Assembly: GCF_000003605.2 (NCBI RefSeq)
Contig: NW_003158224.1
Span: forward strand, 231,468 to 295,467
Source of the DNA: Saccoglossus kowalevskii
Lineage: Eukaryota > Hemichordata > Enteropneusta > Harrimaniidae
Direction of reading: 5' to 3'
Length of the DNA stretch: 64,000 bases
In this document: one piece after another, positions 11,640-23,710 of the stretch
Position numbering within the stretch: position 1 is the stretch's first letter
Layout of the letters: every line of letters begins with the position of its first letter
Notes under the pieces: generated by a model
What the model saw: the letters and a program-made list of their open reading frames with translations, nothing else
What the model was told of the DNA's origin: nothing
Database searches by the model: none
Position numbers and translations under genes: made by a program

Positions 11640-14298
11640 TTATTTAGTAAAAGCATTGTTTATGTATCTGATAACATGTCTAAACAGCGATGGCTCTGTC
11701 GTGTTTAAAATCATTTTGAATTTGTCTGTGTAACTCTGTGTTGAATTTGCAATAAAATGTATTTCGTCTTCTGTTGTTTTACATATTTTGCAAATTCTTT
11801 TATCAGCTGATGTCTTGGAACATGTATGTCTCCCAACACCAATATCTAGGCTATGGCAGCTTAGTCTTAGTTTGTTTTAATATCTTGATATTTTTTCATA
11901 AAGGTTTAAATAGGGTGCACATTTAATTGTATTCTTCAAAAGTTTGTATATTGTTCCCTTGATATTTCATTGAATTTCTGTTTTCTAATAATAATTGTCA
12001 ATATCAATATTGTAGTTATTTTTGATTATATCTAATAATGTAGCCAAGAGTTTTTTGTGAAAATTTGTTTCAGTTCAATTATAGCACCATATGCAGACGT
12101 TATTGGTCTATTATATATCAGGTTTTGGTAGTAGTTAATTGCTTCAAACTGAATAAATGATAACAACGGTACTCTACAGGTTTCCATTCTGCTGCCAATG
12201 TTGCTGCATTTGTTATTGACATTCAGTACATCACGGTAGAATTTTACCACTGGCAGATCCAGAAATTCGTGACGTGGGCTGGGTTTGTCAATTGATTTGT
12301 CATTTTTTGTTTTTTGCGGACTGAAGGGAGCGCCTCCCCTTAAATCCAAGCGTGCTTTCAATACAAGTACGGTCCCACTGTATTTGTATTTGTTCCCCAT
12401 GTCTCTGTTTTGTATAACAGGGCTGGAAGATGTAAGGACGTCATCATTTATATATTGTGTTTTTGTCCGTTGTATCTATCTTCTATGCTTCTTTCAGCTT
12501 TTTTGGCTTTGTCGGTTAGAAGTTCTATTGTCTTTGTACTGGTTCCATTTGAGTTAAAATGTGATTGATTGATCTTGTTCAGTATTATATTCCCATTTCA
12601 AAAGTTGGTGTTAATCCTCCATCCAGTTCAAGTTGAAATGTTTTTGTACATGTCACATTATATAATGATCCACATAAAAATATGTTATATTTATGTAGTT
12701 TGTATATTAACAGTAACAATACTTCCTAAGGTCTACAATACAGGTGTGAAGTTTTCGACGTTTTGTATTTTTTCAACCATAATGAGAGTCGAAATGTGGT
12801 CCGTAGTTCAGTGATTTTTTCCTGACCCTTGTAGTCCGTTCTCTTGATATGTCAAATTTGGTTTATGTGTATATAGCATTATTAGTTTCTAGATATTTAA
12901 CAATTCTGGTATTTATAATCATTTTTTTCTGTACTGCTGCGTGTGGCACTGTCACGGTAGTTAGATGGTTTGATGTATTGCCGTTTTTATGTATCGGAGT
13001 GATTATGTTCTTATTTCATAATTCTGGGTTAGTGCTCTTTAGAGATCATAAGATTATATAGTTTTTGAAGTGCTTCCATATTTGAGCATCTCTGAGAGTA
13101 TTCAATCAAAGCTGCTAGCTTTCCTCATCTTCAGTTTTCTTAATACAGCATTTATTTTTTTGTATTGTAATTTGTTTGTTTAGCCATTCATTTCTATTCC
13201 TAGCATTTTCAATGATTTTTTTTAATTCTCTATTTATGTCATTTTTTCTTTTGGTTGATGCACCCGAGTTTGTGCTAGTTGATTGGAAGTGTTTAATCCG
13301 ATCTATCTGTTTATAAGGGTCTCTAAGACTGTGCTATTATTGCTACGATGTGAATAGTCTCTTATTATAATAACATTTCATAGTTCTTGTTCTTTTTCTT
13401 GTGTTGTCTCATTTAGATTACCGACTTTATCTTGTAATATACAGCATTTAATAATGCATAATCATTTAGTACCTCTATGTTTGATTCTTGGAAGTTCTTT
13501 ATTTATTATTACAGTTTTTTTTGTATTGATGAGAGTAGGTGCAGTTCTGTTCTGTAGAGTAATTTCTGCTGTTGTCTCTGTAGTTATATGTGTATTTGTA
13601 TCATATCTTTTGGCTGGTTGGTCGGTCGTGCCATCAAGTAGAATTGCTTCATAATTGCAGACTTTATGTTTTTGATAAATAATTATAATTTTGTTTCATT
13701 TGACTTCCCTAGATGAATACCATCTATATGTAGGTGTTTGGCATTTATGTTTTTCATGTCAATTTTATGAACTTTGGTTTAATTACAACATTGCATTATG
13801 GATTTGTTCAGTGTTTCATTTGTAGCCTTTGTGTTTGCTTTCCCTTGGGAAATTACAACATATATATATATATATATGATCGTGGTGATGATGTTCGTTG
13901 ACGGGTATAGCTTCTATTGGTAGGTGATTTTTTTATTAGATGGTTCAACTTGAATATTTTCATCTGGTTCGTCTGCTGTTATGGATGTTTTCTGGATAAG
14001 TAGTAAGCTTTTGTGTTGTCTTCCATTGGTTGTTCGTTATTTTATGGGATAATCTTGGTGATGCTAACACAAAGTGTTCTTCGAGATAGATTCTGCAGGT
14101 TCTTGTCCTATGTTCGTAATTTCTCTAGTTAGTGCTGTCTTCATGTTTTTCTTCATTTCATTCTGGATATTTTCAATTGTCCGAAGTTCAGAAACTTTGC
14201 GCCTCAATTCTGATTTCAGAGAAATTATCTGCTCTGTTTTACTCGCAGATTCTTCATTGGACTGCTGTAATTCCATACGCAGTGTGTTGTTTCAATGA
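11640..14298 (-). mobile_element. Degenerate, internally deleted LINE (non-LTR retrotransposon)
   Basis: Pieces occur in the right order for one minus-strand element. A Lys/Glu-rich coiled coil (14276-14064, 70 residues). INAKHLHIDGIHLGKSN near 13740-13690, like the catalytic end (DGIHL) of the SGNH/esterase domain found in some LINE ORF1 proteins. KINAVLRKLKMRKASSFD, a stop, then ILSEMLK near 13160-13080, the conserved block at the start of LINE reverse transcriptases. NNKCSNIGSRMETCRVPLLS near 12220-12160, and LRLSCHSLDIGVGRH with TTEDEIHFIA near 11870-11720, the C-terminal region. These lie in several frames with stops. Most of the endonuclease and the core of the polymerase were not found, so about half of a normal element is missing. 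Confidence 0.7.
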
Positions 14299-15365
14299 TT
14301 AGTTGCGTTGTCACAGTGTTTTTTTTTATTCTGTTCTGCCACGTGCTATGTGTTGCATTGCGTTACGTCGCTCTGAGTTGGGTTGCACCAATACGATGAA
14401 GTATCGGTGTACGCTATATCATTGAGCAAAACGACCCAGTTTTCAGTTAATACCAGTCAATGAACTCACTAAACGTACCTATCATCATCACAATATTAGA
14501 CGATTAAATAAACTCTATACTATAATAATGATTCATTTTTTATTCATCGCATTGTCGTCTGTCCTGAGGGTACTGCATTCAGTACACTCGCCATTTTCAC
14601 CGCACGTGAGGAAATACAGATAAATTATACATAAATGTCTGAATATTTTCAATCATTAATATTCAAGAAAATATAAAAAAAAATCACTCACCACAATGCA
14701 TTAACAATTTACTTTTTATATTTTTCTACAAAGGAATATTAATGTTTTATTATTTCCGTTTCTTAGTGAGTTTACGTTGCACAAAATTGTAGTGACATAG
14801 TCCGACGTCTGGTGTGACGTTTTAGGACGTTGACACAAGATTCGATATCGTGTAAACTGTAGATATTGGTTTCTTTCCGTACAGTGGCAATGTTTTTCAG
14901 TGTTTCCTCTTTTATCACAATTATCTGAGATGTTTTCCTGCGCATTCGTTATTGTACGTATATCATAGCAAAACAACTTTCCCTTTACTACTATCTTTAG
15001 AAACCTACTCGCTGTTTATAAATTAATGGATGTTTTGCGTTTGTGCACATCAAGATGACGTCACGGCCCTTTTCCAAAAATAATACAATTAATGGTTTTG
15101 TGACTGATAAGTTCAAGCATGGTGTAACTTCTATTAAAATATCTTCAGCTAGAAAATAATAATTTGATATTAACAATTTTGCCTGAAATGAAATTAAACA
15201 CAGTTGTGGGTTTCAGGCTCAAGTGATATTAAATTTACAACACTCGACTGTCAGGATTTTGCAGTACATCAATTCAGGCATTTACTTGCAAAGTACATAA
15301 GGAAGAATATTACTCATGTGCGCATAATTTTGCACATACAGCAGTTACAATATTTCGTGTCGAAA

Positions 15366-15436
<71 letters not shown>

Positions 15437-15437
15437 G
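15366..15437. repeat. (CTGT)18 microsatellite
   Basis: Uninterrupted CTGT units over 72 bp; the VCLSVCLS frame across it is a repeat artefact. Confidence 0.97.
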
Positions 15438-16110
15438 CGAATAATCGTTTTAGTCAACAGTATGTGAGCTTTTTTGGTTCACTGTCAATCTGTTTTTTTT
15501 TTTGTTTTTTTTAGGAAAACGGCAAAATACAATGGTACTTCAGCAGCGGTTTCCATTGACAACAATGAAAACACATTTCATCTTTAACAACCCACTAAAC
15601 CTATTGTTATTTTTTAATACTAGACACCAAAAAGTATCTTGTAAGAAACTATGTATATTTTTTTCTCCGGCCACATGTCACTGTGCAAATTTCGAGATAT
15701 TGAAATATATCCTTGCCATGGGAAATAATGTTAAACGGCCCTGATAAACATGCTAATTTGACGATATTTCATTGGTCGAGTACGTTGACCACATAGTTCA
15801 GTTTCAGGCTGGAAAAAAACATGGCGGATTTTAAGACAAACTGAGACCCCAACGTGTCACGTGACAAGGAAGACCGTAAATAGTCTATGTCGGAGCAGAC
15901 ATTAGCTCGATGAACGTACAATATTGACCGGTAGTCGAATTCAGCGTGCAGCTGCGATTTCTATCCTGCAAAGCGCGAATACCATAACGCCGGTAGTCGT
16001 CGCGTGACGTCAATATCGACGCACAGTCGTTCACTGTGATTGAAACAAGATCTAAATTCGGAATTGTTCACAAATTTTAAAATATATATTTCATTATTTA
16101 TTTTTCATAT

Positions 16111-16231
16111 ACTTTCTTTGATTTTTTTGATTATTTATTTGTTACCATTTTTAAATAAAAGTATTGCTTACTTTATTTGATTTTTTTGATTACAGTATTT
16201 ATTTGTTACCATTATTTTAAATAAAAGTATT
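16111..16231. repeat. Two-unit tandem duplication (~60 bp)
   Basis: Both units contain TTTGATTTTTTTGATTA, TTATTTGTTACCATT and AAATAAAAGTATT in that order. Confidence 0.85.
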
Positions 16232-16598
16232 CTAACCGCGAACGAACTAGTAATCGCAATCGGACTAGTTGTATGAATGACAGGATAGACAATTTCAAAG
16301 TTACTAATCTATGGCGGTGAAATAAAAGAAATCACACCTTTCCGGTGTATTGTTACTGAAACTCGAAATTACTTGATTGTTCAGATATTTAACCTCCAGA
16401 GGAAAAAGGTTCCCATGGCAACCGCGTGGCCAGTGTTGTGGTTTTCACGCATATTATTCTACTCGAGTGCGCGTCGGAGTTGGAAGTTTTATTTATTAAA
16501 TCTGTTTGAATGCACGAGTTCAAACGTTGACTTTCCATAATAACTATATTCTGTTCCTGGGCAATAAATAGATTGGATTTAACTTGAGACGAACATTG

Positions 16599-17099
16599 NN
16601 NNNNNNNNNNNNNNNNNNNNNNNNNNNNNNNNNNNNNNNNNNNNNNNNNNNNNNNNNNNNNNNNNNNNNNNNNNNNNNNNNNNNNNNNNNNNNNNNNNNN
16701 NNNNNNNNNNNNNNNNNNNNNNNNNNNNNNNNNNNNNNNNNNNNNNNNNNNNNNNNNNNNNNNNNNNNNNNNNNNNNNNNNNNNNNNNNNNNNNNNNNNN
16801 NNNNNNNNNNNNNNNNNNNNNNNNNNNNNNNNNNNNNNNNNNNNNNNNNNNNNNNNNNNNNNNNNNNNNNNNNNNNNNNNNNNNNNNNNNNNNNNNNNNN
16901 NNNNNNNNNNNNNNNNNNNNNNNNNNNNNNNNNNNNNNNNNNNNNNNNNNNNNNNNNNNNNNNNNNNNNNNNNNNNNNNNNNNNNNNNNNNNNNNNNNNN
17001 NNNNNNNNNNNNNNNNNNNNNNNNNNNNNNNNNNNNNNNNNNNNNNNNNNNNNNNNNNNNNNNNNNNNNNNNNNNNNNNNNNNNNNNNNNNNNNNNNNN
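16599..17099. other. Assembly gap (501 N)
   Basis: All N. Long reading frames reported across it on either strand are artefacts of the gap. Confidence 0.99.
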
Positions 17100-18602
17100 A
17101 GCGCTGAAAATACATGTCCCCGTGGAAGTAATATCGCCCATTCAAATGTCAACGGTAGCGTCAATGTTGATTAAAGATATGCAAATGAGGCTATGGCTGG
17201 CTAACTGTCATGGCGACATATACAACGCGTGTAAAATACATTGTTTATTTACATGAAATTCGAACACGCGCTGCGCAACGACCACCGCGCTTTAAACCTC
17301 AGACCACTTTTACTTGTCCATTGACAGACAGCCACCGTGGGTAGTTGTGGAAAACACGACACGAAACTACTCGCCGATTTCCCGCAGTATTAGTTAGTTA
17401 CTTACACTGGCTACTTTAATTTAATTTGAAATATCAGACAAGGTCAACATAATTTCCACAAATCATTCTCTAATATCCACCATTTGTTAAACTAACCAGA
17501 AGCCAGAACCATAGCTTCTTTACGCTGCTGCTCAAAATAACTCAACTCACTGAAACTTTCGGACCAGCTGCTTCTGGGTTTGCCGCGATGAATTACGGCA
17601 AGCTATACCGTGGCTTTCTGTGACACAGTCGCTGATTGGCTACGCACGTTGTCAATCACTTGATCGATGTATAAAGAGCTACCTTTAGAGTTCATACGAA
17701 CAGATTAATCTGAACAGATACATCCATAAACCGTCACTTTATCCATTTACCACATAATTTCCCGCCAATGGAATTCATATCGTGTACAAGCATTTGAGGG
17801 CATTGCATTTTTGTAGGAATTAGTCGTTTTCACAATGCTACTAGTGAGATGTGTTGTTATTTTAATGAAAACAAGGCGAGTAAGTTCGAATCCCTTTCAG
17901 CCTAGGACGTGCATTAATTTTAGCAGTTAGAGAAATTGAGAACCCAGTCTATTGTCAGTGTTGTACTTTTTGCACGCGATGTTACCAGTTTACCGCTTTA
18001 TGCATTTACAGTAAACTTTTGATATATCCAGGGAAACAACAACCCAACAGTCGGTTATTTATTAATTTACCAATTTAACAGTTTGGCTTCTCGAGCGCAA
18101 GCGGATGTATTGTAGTGAAATAAAGACAGATCGTTGCCCTTTTTATTTCTTTATTTCTTCTTATGGGAGCGAAATATGATGCATTACGTGATCTGAGGTA
18201 GACTAAAGACATTGTAATCTGAGGCATAACATGCATAACCAACACACTGTCGTACACAGTTAAGATTAGGTACCAGTATTAAGATTAGGATTAATATCGT
18301 TTCTGTGTATGAATACCGAAAATTCCGTGATTAAAAAGTAACTTAATTGAAAATCAAATAATGTTGGTACTAAATTACATAATTACAAGTATAGTCGTCC
18401 TCTGGCGCGGTTCAGCGATCGGTACACTGCTGTTCACTTTTGCGCAAGCGCCGAACAGAATTCGATTACTCGTGAAAAGTGACGTATATGCGCTCTTATT
18501 GCGTGATGGAGTTTTTTTCGCAACCGTATCAAAAGAAGTCGTATACTTTTACATCCAAGTAATAACAGTTTCTTTGTATAAAAATTGCATCCTCTTTGGG
18601 AT
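17100..18602. other. No gene recognised; possible promoter elements
   Basis: ATTGG at about 17634 and TATAAAG at about 17671 are spaced like CCAAT and TATA elements of a plus-strand promoter, but no coding exon follows that I can identify. Confidence 0.4.
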
Positions 18603-18606
18603 TTAA

Positions 18607-18765
18607 AGCGGGGAGTCGTCACCTACGCATGCGTCAGATGCCCATAGTGTCATTTTTTTTTTTTTTTTACAAACAAGCGTCTACCCATGAGCCATGTTTT
18701 GCTTTTGTTGTTATCGTCGCTTGGGACTCAATTCGCGCGCACGCGCAGGTGACGATCCTCCCGCT
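18607..18765. mobile_element. TTAA-flanked MITE, copy 1 (159 bp)
   Basis: TTAA lies on both sides (18603-18606 and 18766-18769). The ends are AGCGGGGAGTCGTCACC and, in reverse complement, AGCGGGAGGATCGTCACC, so there is a terminal inverted repeat of some 25-30 bp including GTCACCTRCGC. The interior has no coding capacity and shares AAACAAGCGTCTACCCATGA with the other copies. TTAA duplications are made by piggyBac- and Kolobok-type transposases (family knowledge); which applies is open, since the ends do not start with the CCC usual for piggyBac. Confidence 0.85.
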
Positions 18766-18769
18766 TTAA

Positions 18770-20883
18770 GATTACATTAAAATGTGTGAATATACTAATA
18801 AAAACAAAAAAATAAGAATGCCCGAAAGCAAACAGCAATACAAATCAAAATTACATTTTATGTAATATACTTGTACCACTGCTGCCTTGGCAATGAGCGC
18901 TCGAGAATTACCATAGTAACCAACCGTATACCCGTGTTACGACAAGATGCGCGTCTATAAAGCATAGTATACGAGGTCAACCAGGATACATCCGGTCCTC
19001 TGAGCTGATTTGCGAATAACACCGTCTTACTGCTGAGTTCAATTATAAGTCAATGACCGATAGCTACTGCCTATAGGATCATTGACCTGGTTACCAGGGA
19101 CGACAATTACCGGTATCACTTATAAGTGCGTATATCAATATGATTGATCAGCTTGTACCAGACATACCGTAAACATGATACTAGTATAGTATATTAAAGA
19201 GACACGATGTAGTGTGTCAACGTTGATATAGATTCCAAATACTTCATCTTATTTTATTATTAATTTGCTAGTAGTTTTGGTAACAATAAAATTAAAAATA
19301 AAAACATTAAAAAATATAGTTTCACCAACATTCTTACATTGCTTTAAACAAACAATAATTCAAAATAATTTGATCGGTTTGATTTTTCCCCATTTGCGTT
19401 AAAAATCGCCAGTTGTGTGTCGCAGTCGGCGTTATATCGACGCATGGTTCATTTCAAAGATTTTCCAATATGTAAAAATAGAAAAAACATTAAAGGGCGT
19501 CGGGGTACATTGCTGACATTTCTTACCAATTGCTAACTTTATTCTTCGATAATTACGGATATGGAAACCCTACCTCATACAGTTGATGAGAGAAACCTGT
19601 TTAATGACCCCCGCCGCTCAGTGAAATCCGCTTTCTCCAACTGCGAAAGCGCCATCATCAGCGACACAGTGAAAATTAATGGATTTTTCCTATAATGAAA
19701 CATTTTAGGCGAAGTTACACGCATACTAGCACAAAAGATAATTTTTAAAAAGTAGTTCCGGGAGGAGAAGAGTTACTAAGGCAAATAACCAAAACAACGC
19801 AGTTTAATCCTAGGCCCTTTATAATGGGATCGTAGTTCAATGAACGTGTTAAACTAGCTCGATCACTGACACAGTTAAGAACGGTCGGTGTCCGTCTTTT
19901 AACTGGTCGACGTTTCCTGGCAAACGGTGGAGTTGAATTTTCAGAAGCCCAGAAGTCAGAAGCTCAAAGGTCAGAAGTCAAAACTCAGAGGTTTAGAAGT
20001 GTCAAAAAATGAAATAAAAATAAATTGTACGGAATTACTAAATATAAGTCAATAACAATACAATTACTAACACTCGCGAATTCATAATCAAAATGACTGT
20101 ATACGCATGTTCCATTCTTTAATTGACCTCTGCACTTGTAGGTCACAATAGTGTTCACTCGTCTTCTTCAACAGATGGCAGCCAAGTAGGCATCATTTGG
20201 AAGAATGGTTGATTAGTAGCATTCAGATCACCGTAGTTTAAATAATCAGATTAAGTGTGGATCGGGGTTCAATGTGACCGATAAACAAAAATGACAGCGT
20301 TAATACATTGCATTATTTAACATATAGTAAGTTTATCGCCATAGAGGGCGCACGTCAACAGACTGGGGAAATGTTTGGCAGTTCGAAAAAAAATATTTCG
20401 AATGTGTAACACATTCAAAGTATGTGATAATATATTTGCCCGTAAATTAAAGAGACAATGTATATAGTGAGAGGCGCTAAGATGTGCCTAACTTTCTAAA
20501 TGTATTTATAAAAAATGTAAATATCGATCATCAGCCCTTCGACTGCCCTTCACGCATCTGACAAAGGACAGGAAGCCTGAAACAGGTATATTTGTACCAA
20601 GGAGGTAATTTTTTTCCCCCACGGTTGCACAATAAGAATCCATATTTCAGGTGTTATATAGACTCGTGTTCATTTTTTGAGTATAAAATGAACACAGTTT
20701 TGATGAAGAAAACAAACTCAGCTGTTTATATTCAAACAAATAAAAAGGATTTTGTTACATAAACACCAAGGATGGATGAACAAATTAAAATGAATCATAC
20801 AGTTAACATTTCTCTGGTATTTTGTTCTCCATCTGAAGACTGATATGGGCAATCTGTAACAAAGTTTTAGAGAATATAAATTG
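18770..20883. other. No gene recognised
   Basis: Weakly repetitive CAGAAGTCAGAAGC-like run at about 19940-20000, otherwise unremarkable AT-rich DNA. Confidence 0.55.
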
Positions 20884-20887
20884 TTAA

Positions 20888-21044
20888 AGAGGGGGAGTCG
20901 TCACCTGCGCATGGGTTAGATGGCTATAGCGTGTCATTGTTGTACAAACAAGCGTCTACCCATGAGCCTTTGCGTTTTAGCGTGTGTTGTTATCGTCGCT
21001 TGGGACTAAATTCCCACGCGTGCGCAGGTGACGTCCCTCCCGCT
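20888..21044. mobile_element. TTAA-flanked MITE, copy 2 (157 bp)
   Basis: TTAA at 20884-20887 and 21045-21048. Same orientation and same interior as copy 1, with ends AGAGGGGGAGTCGTCACC and GGTGACGTCCCTCCCGCT. Confidence 0.85.
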
Positions 21045-21048
21045 TTAA

Positions 21049-23454
21049 GTAAGAATAAACAAATAACTTTAACTTACTGCACAGGTATATAATATATATT
21101 TAAAACTCTCACACGGACGTGTGTCATTTTAATTATTAAATAGACCCGATTAACATTTGAAGGAGTTTTTGCGAACACATGGAACACATACAATGCATTT
21201 TGTTCAAGCTCAAAAAGTTCTTTTAAATGATACGCTTCAGTTGAAATGTTCGTACATGTCATGTAAATGTATTTGAAGATAAACTACCGATACGATTGGG
21301 TATTGCGCCACCACATTGCCAAAACTGTAATTCTTTCGTTCGGTCAATATGTTTGAAACAAATACAAAAATTAAAAATAAATTTGTTAAATTTATAAAAT
21401 TTCTTTTACATATTCAAAAATTGTCCATACTTTTCAGTATTCAGAAACGCAGTCAACTGAGAGATGTTTAAGTGGCATTTTTGTAAGACTAGGTGCGAGG
21501 CAGGGTATTGTTTTGACTACGTTTTGAACATCGCAAATCTAAAACACAAATGTGTATTCTGATTTTATACAGGTACGGCCGAGGAGCAATTGTTACCAAA
21601 GAGCAATCCACTTGATTTTGACATTATCTAAATACAAATACGTTTGCGAGTACTCGGAAACTTGGACAGCGTTGGTCTCTGGCAGCGTTGACCGTGAGCG
21701 CCGATACGATTTCTTATACAAGTAGTAAGCCTGAAATGGACCACTAAATTCGACTGATCTCGGAACGTTGCCAACCACAGAAACGATCTGAACTGCGACT
21801 GAGACGGGGCATTTGGCAGCCCTGGTAACAAATAGTACAGTACGCTACCAAAACGCTATGTGTGCAAGGAAGTTCGGTGAGTTGAGACATAGTGACGGAA
21901 TTGTGTCAAAAATGCTCAATCACGTCCAGTCAATTTACTGCCAGCACTGTCGTTGCGCACGTCGCATGAGACCCGTATTGAACGCGATGTGACAAATTAA
22001 AGCAATCAGTCTTATATCGTTGACGAATATCTACATGCCCCTGTCTAGATGTAAACATGGGCTTTTGTTTCGTGTCAGGGATTTGAGAAACTTTATGAAT
22101 ATTTTAATTATTTTGTATTTTTTTTTTCATTGATTTTTGCATATTTATATGCGCGCTGGATTATAGTATGCGATCGTAAACAGGTTGTCTGGGCGTACAA
22201 AATATAATTCGTTCAATGAATCTTACCGAATTGCTACTACGTACATTCAGTATTTCAAATCACATGCGCATTAAACTAAATACTATTCCATGTGCTACGA
22301 AAGCAGCCTGTTTACTTTGTGCAAAGTACATCCGAAATACATGAAAAATCCAACAAAAATCATGTATTCCCTTTTTAATTCGTCATACACATTCACAAAA
22401 ACGAATGCAGATGCCTTCTAATTTTCGCGTGTCGTGGTATTTTTTTTAGAAACAAAATCTGTGTAGTGTCGTGTCAACTGTTATTAGGATCGTCGAAAAT
22501 GTTACTTAGGCAGTTTATTGGATCAGATGAACTCGTTCTAAACTTAAAGCGGAAGGGTCGTCACCTGCGCACGCGCGGGGATTGAGTCCCAAGCGATGAT
22601 AACAACACATGCTAAAAACGCAAAGGCTCATGGGTACACGCTTGTTTGTAAACAATGACACGCTATGGCCATCTGACGATTGCGTAAGTGATGACTCCCC
22701 CGCTTTAAACTTCGGACGTTACTAGCACGTATGGTTCTGCTCATGAGACAATGACTCGGCTCATAGTCAACTGCCCTCACCGTTCACTTGGTGTATATGG
22801 CGAACAGGGACAGTGCAATAAATAGCACTCTTCACGTTTCGTTATCACACAGTCCCTCAACTGTGGTTATCAACAACATTCCAACGCTGCTATCGACAAA
22901 AAAACAAACAAAAAACAAACCTTTATTGACTTAGAAGCAAACTCCGCTATTAATGAATGCATAAATTATAACGAATGTGCTAAGCCCCAATCTTGTAAAT
23001 AAACCACTTTGCCCATTGGTTGGAAGTACATTGTACCGTGACGTCGTCAGTGACGTATGTATTACAACCTATTACGATAAACACAAGTCGTTAGCGATTT
23101 CAGTCATCTCGCTATCGACTTATTTTGACCAATAGTGATTAGTTTTATCAATATCATTCAATCTATAGTCGCTATTAAATTGTACATCAAATCGGTTCCT
23201 CAACGTTAGCCATAGCTCTTATGTTGCTCGCCCAATATTATGGAACAGCGCCCCTCAGTGGTGAATAAACATTTTGCTTTATTTTAGAGAATTCAATTTG
23301 TGCGATTAAAAGGAAAGGTCACTTTACAATGGTGTCGGTATAAGTAAAATAGGACACCACTGTAAAATAATATAATTAAAAAAATAATATCTAGACATAA
23401 AAAAAATACTACTTTATTGATCGAATGATGAAATGATATCATAACTTGCACAGA
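21049..23454. other. No gene recognised apart from the TTAA MITE at 22548
   Basis: Moderate CpG at 21640-22000. Two overlapping minus-strand frames near 21593-21831 show no motif. Confidence 0.55.
22548..22704. mobile_element. TTAA-flanked MITE, copy 3 (157 bp)
   Basis: TTAA at 22544-22547 and 22705-22708. Inserted in the opposite orientation to copies 1 and 2. Ends are AGCGGAAGGGTCGTCACC and GTGATGACTCCCCCGCT. Confidence 0.85.
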
Positions 23455-23710
23455 GGTGTCGGCACTAAATTTTGCATGGAGGGGCGAGATCTACTCATCA
23501 CCCCTCGCGCCAAATGTGCGAGCTTACTAGGGGGGATCCAGGGGCATACTCCCCTTAAAAAGTTTGAAATCTAGACCCTCTGAAACGTTATTTCCTGCAT
23601 TTTAAGAGGCAAATTTTGCTGACACAAAGGGTTTCAGCTCAATTTTCGAGGGGCGACACCCCTCTAACATTTTTTTTGAGGGGGCGCCTGCTCCCTCTGC
23701 CGCCGCCCTG
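23455..23710. repeat. Dispersed repeat R1, copy 1
   Basis: Shares with 61050-61275 the blocks AAATTTTGCATGG/AAATTTTGCATAG, CGAGATCT, ACCCTCTGAAACG and TTTTGCTGACACAAAGG in the same order and orientation. No reading frame is kept, so I read it as a non-coding interspersed repeat. Confidence 0.65.

Larger units (their letters stand above)
14299..16598. other. No gene recognised
   Basis: Contains the (CTGT)n and the ~60-bp duplication. At 15800-16030 CpG is denser and a full CRE palindrome TGACGTCA sits at 16005-16012, so this may be a promoter of an unseen gene. A GTAACTTCTATTAAAATATC stretch at about 15122-15141 resembles the inner repeat of the MITE at 2854. Confidence 0.5.

Noticed and set aside
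15366-15467. VCLSVCLS repeat protein
   Set aside because: Translation of the (CTGT)n microsatellite.
16389-17174. Long reading frames on both strands at 16.4-17.2 kb
   Set aside because: They run through the 501-base gap; N codons hide any stops.
17880-17900. tRNA B-box match GTTCGAATCCC
   Set aside because: No T stem or upstream tRNA arms on either strand.
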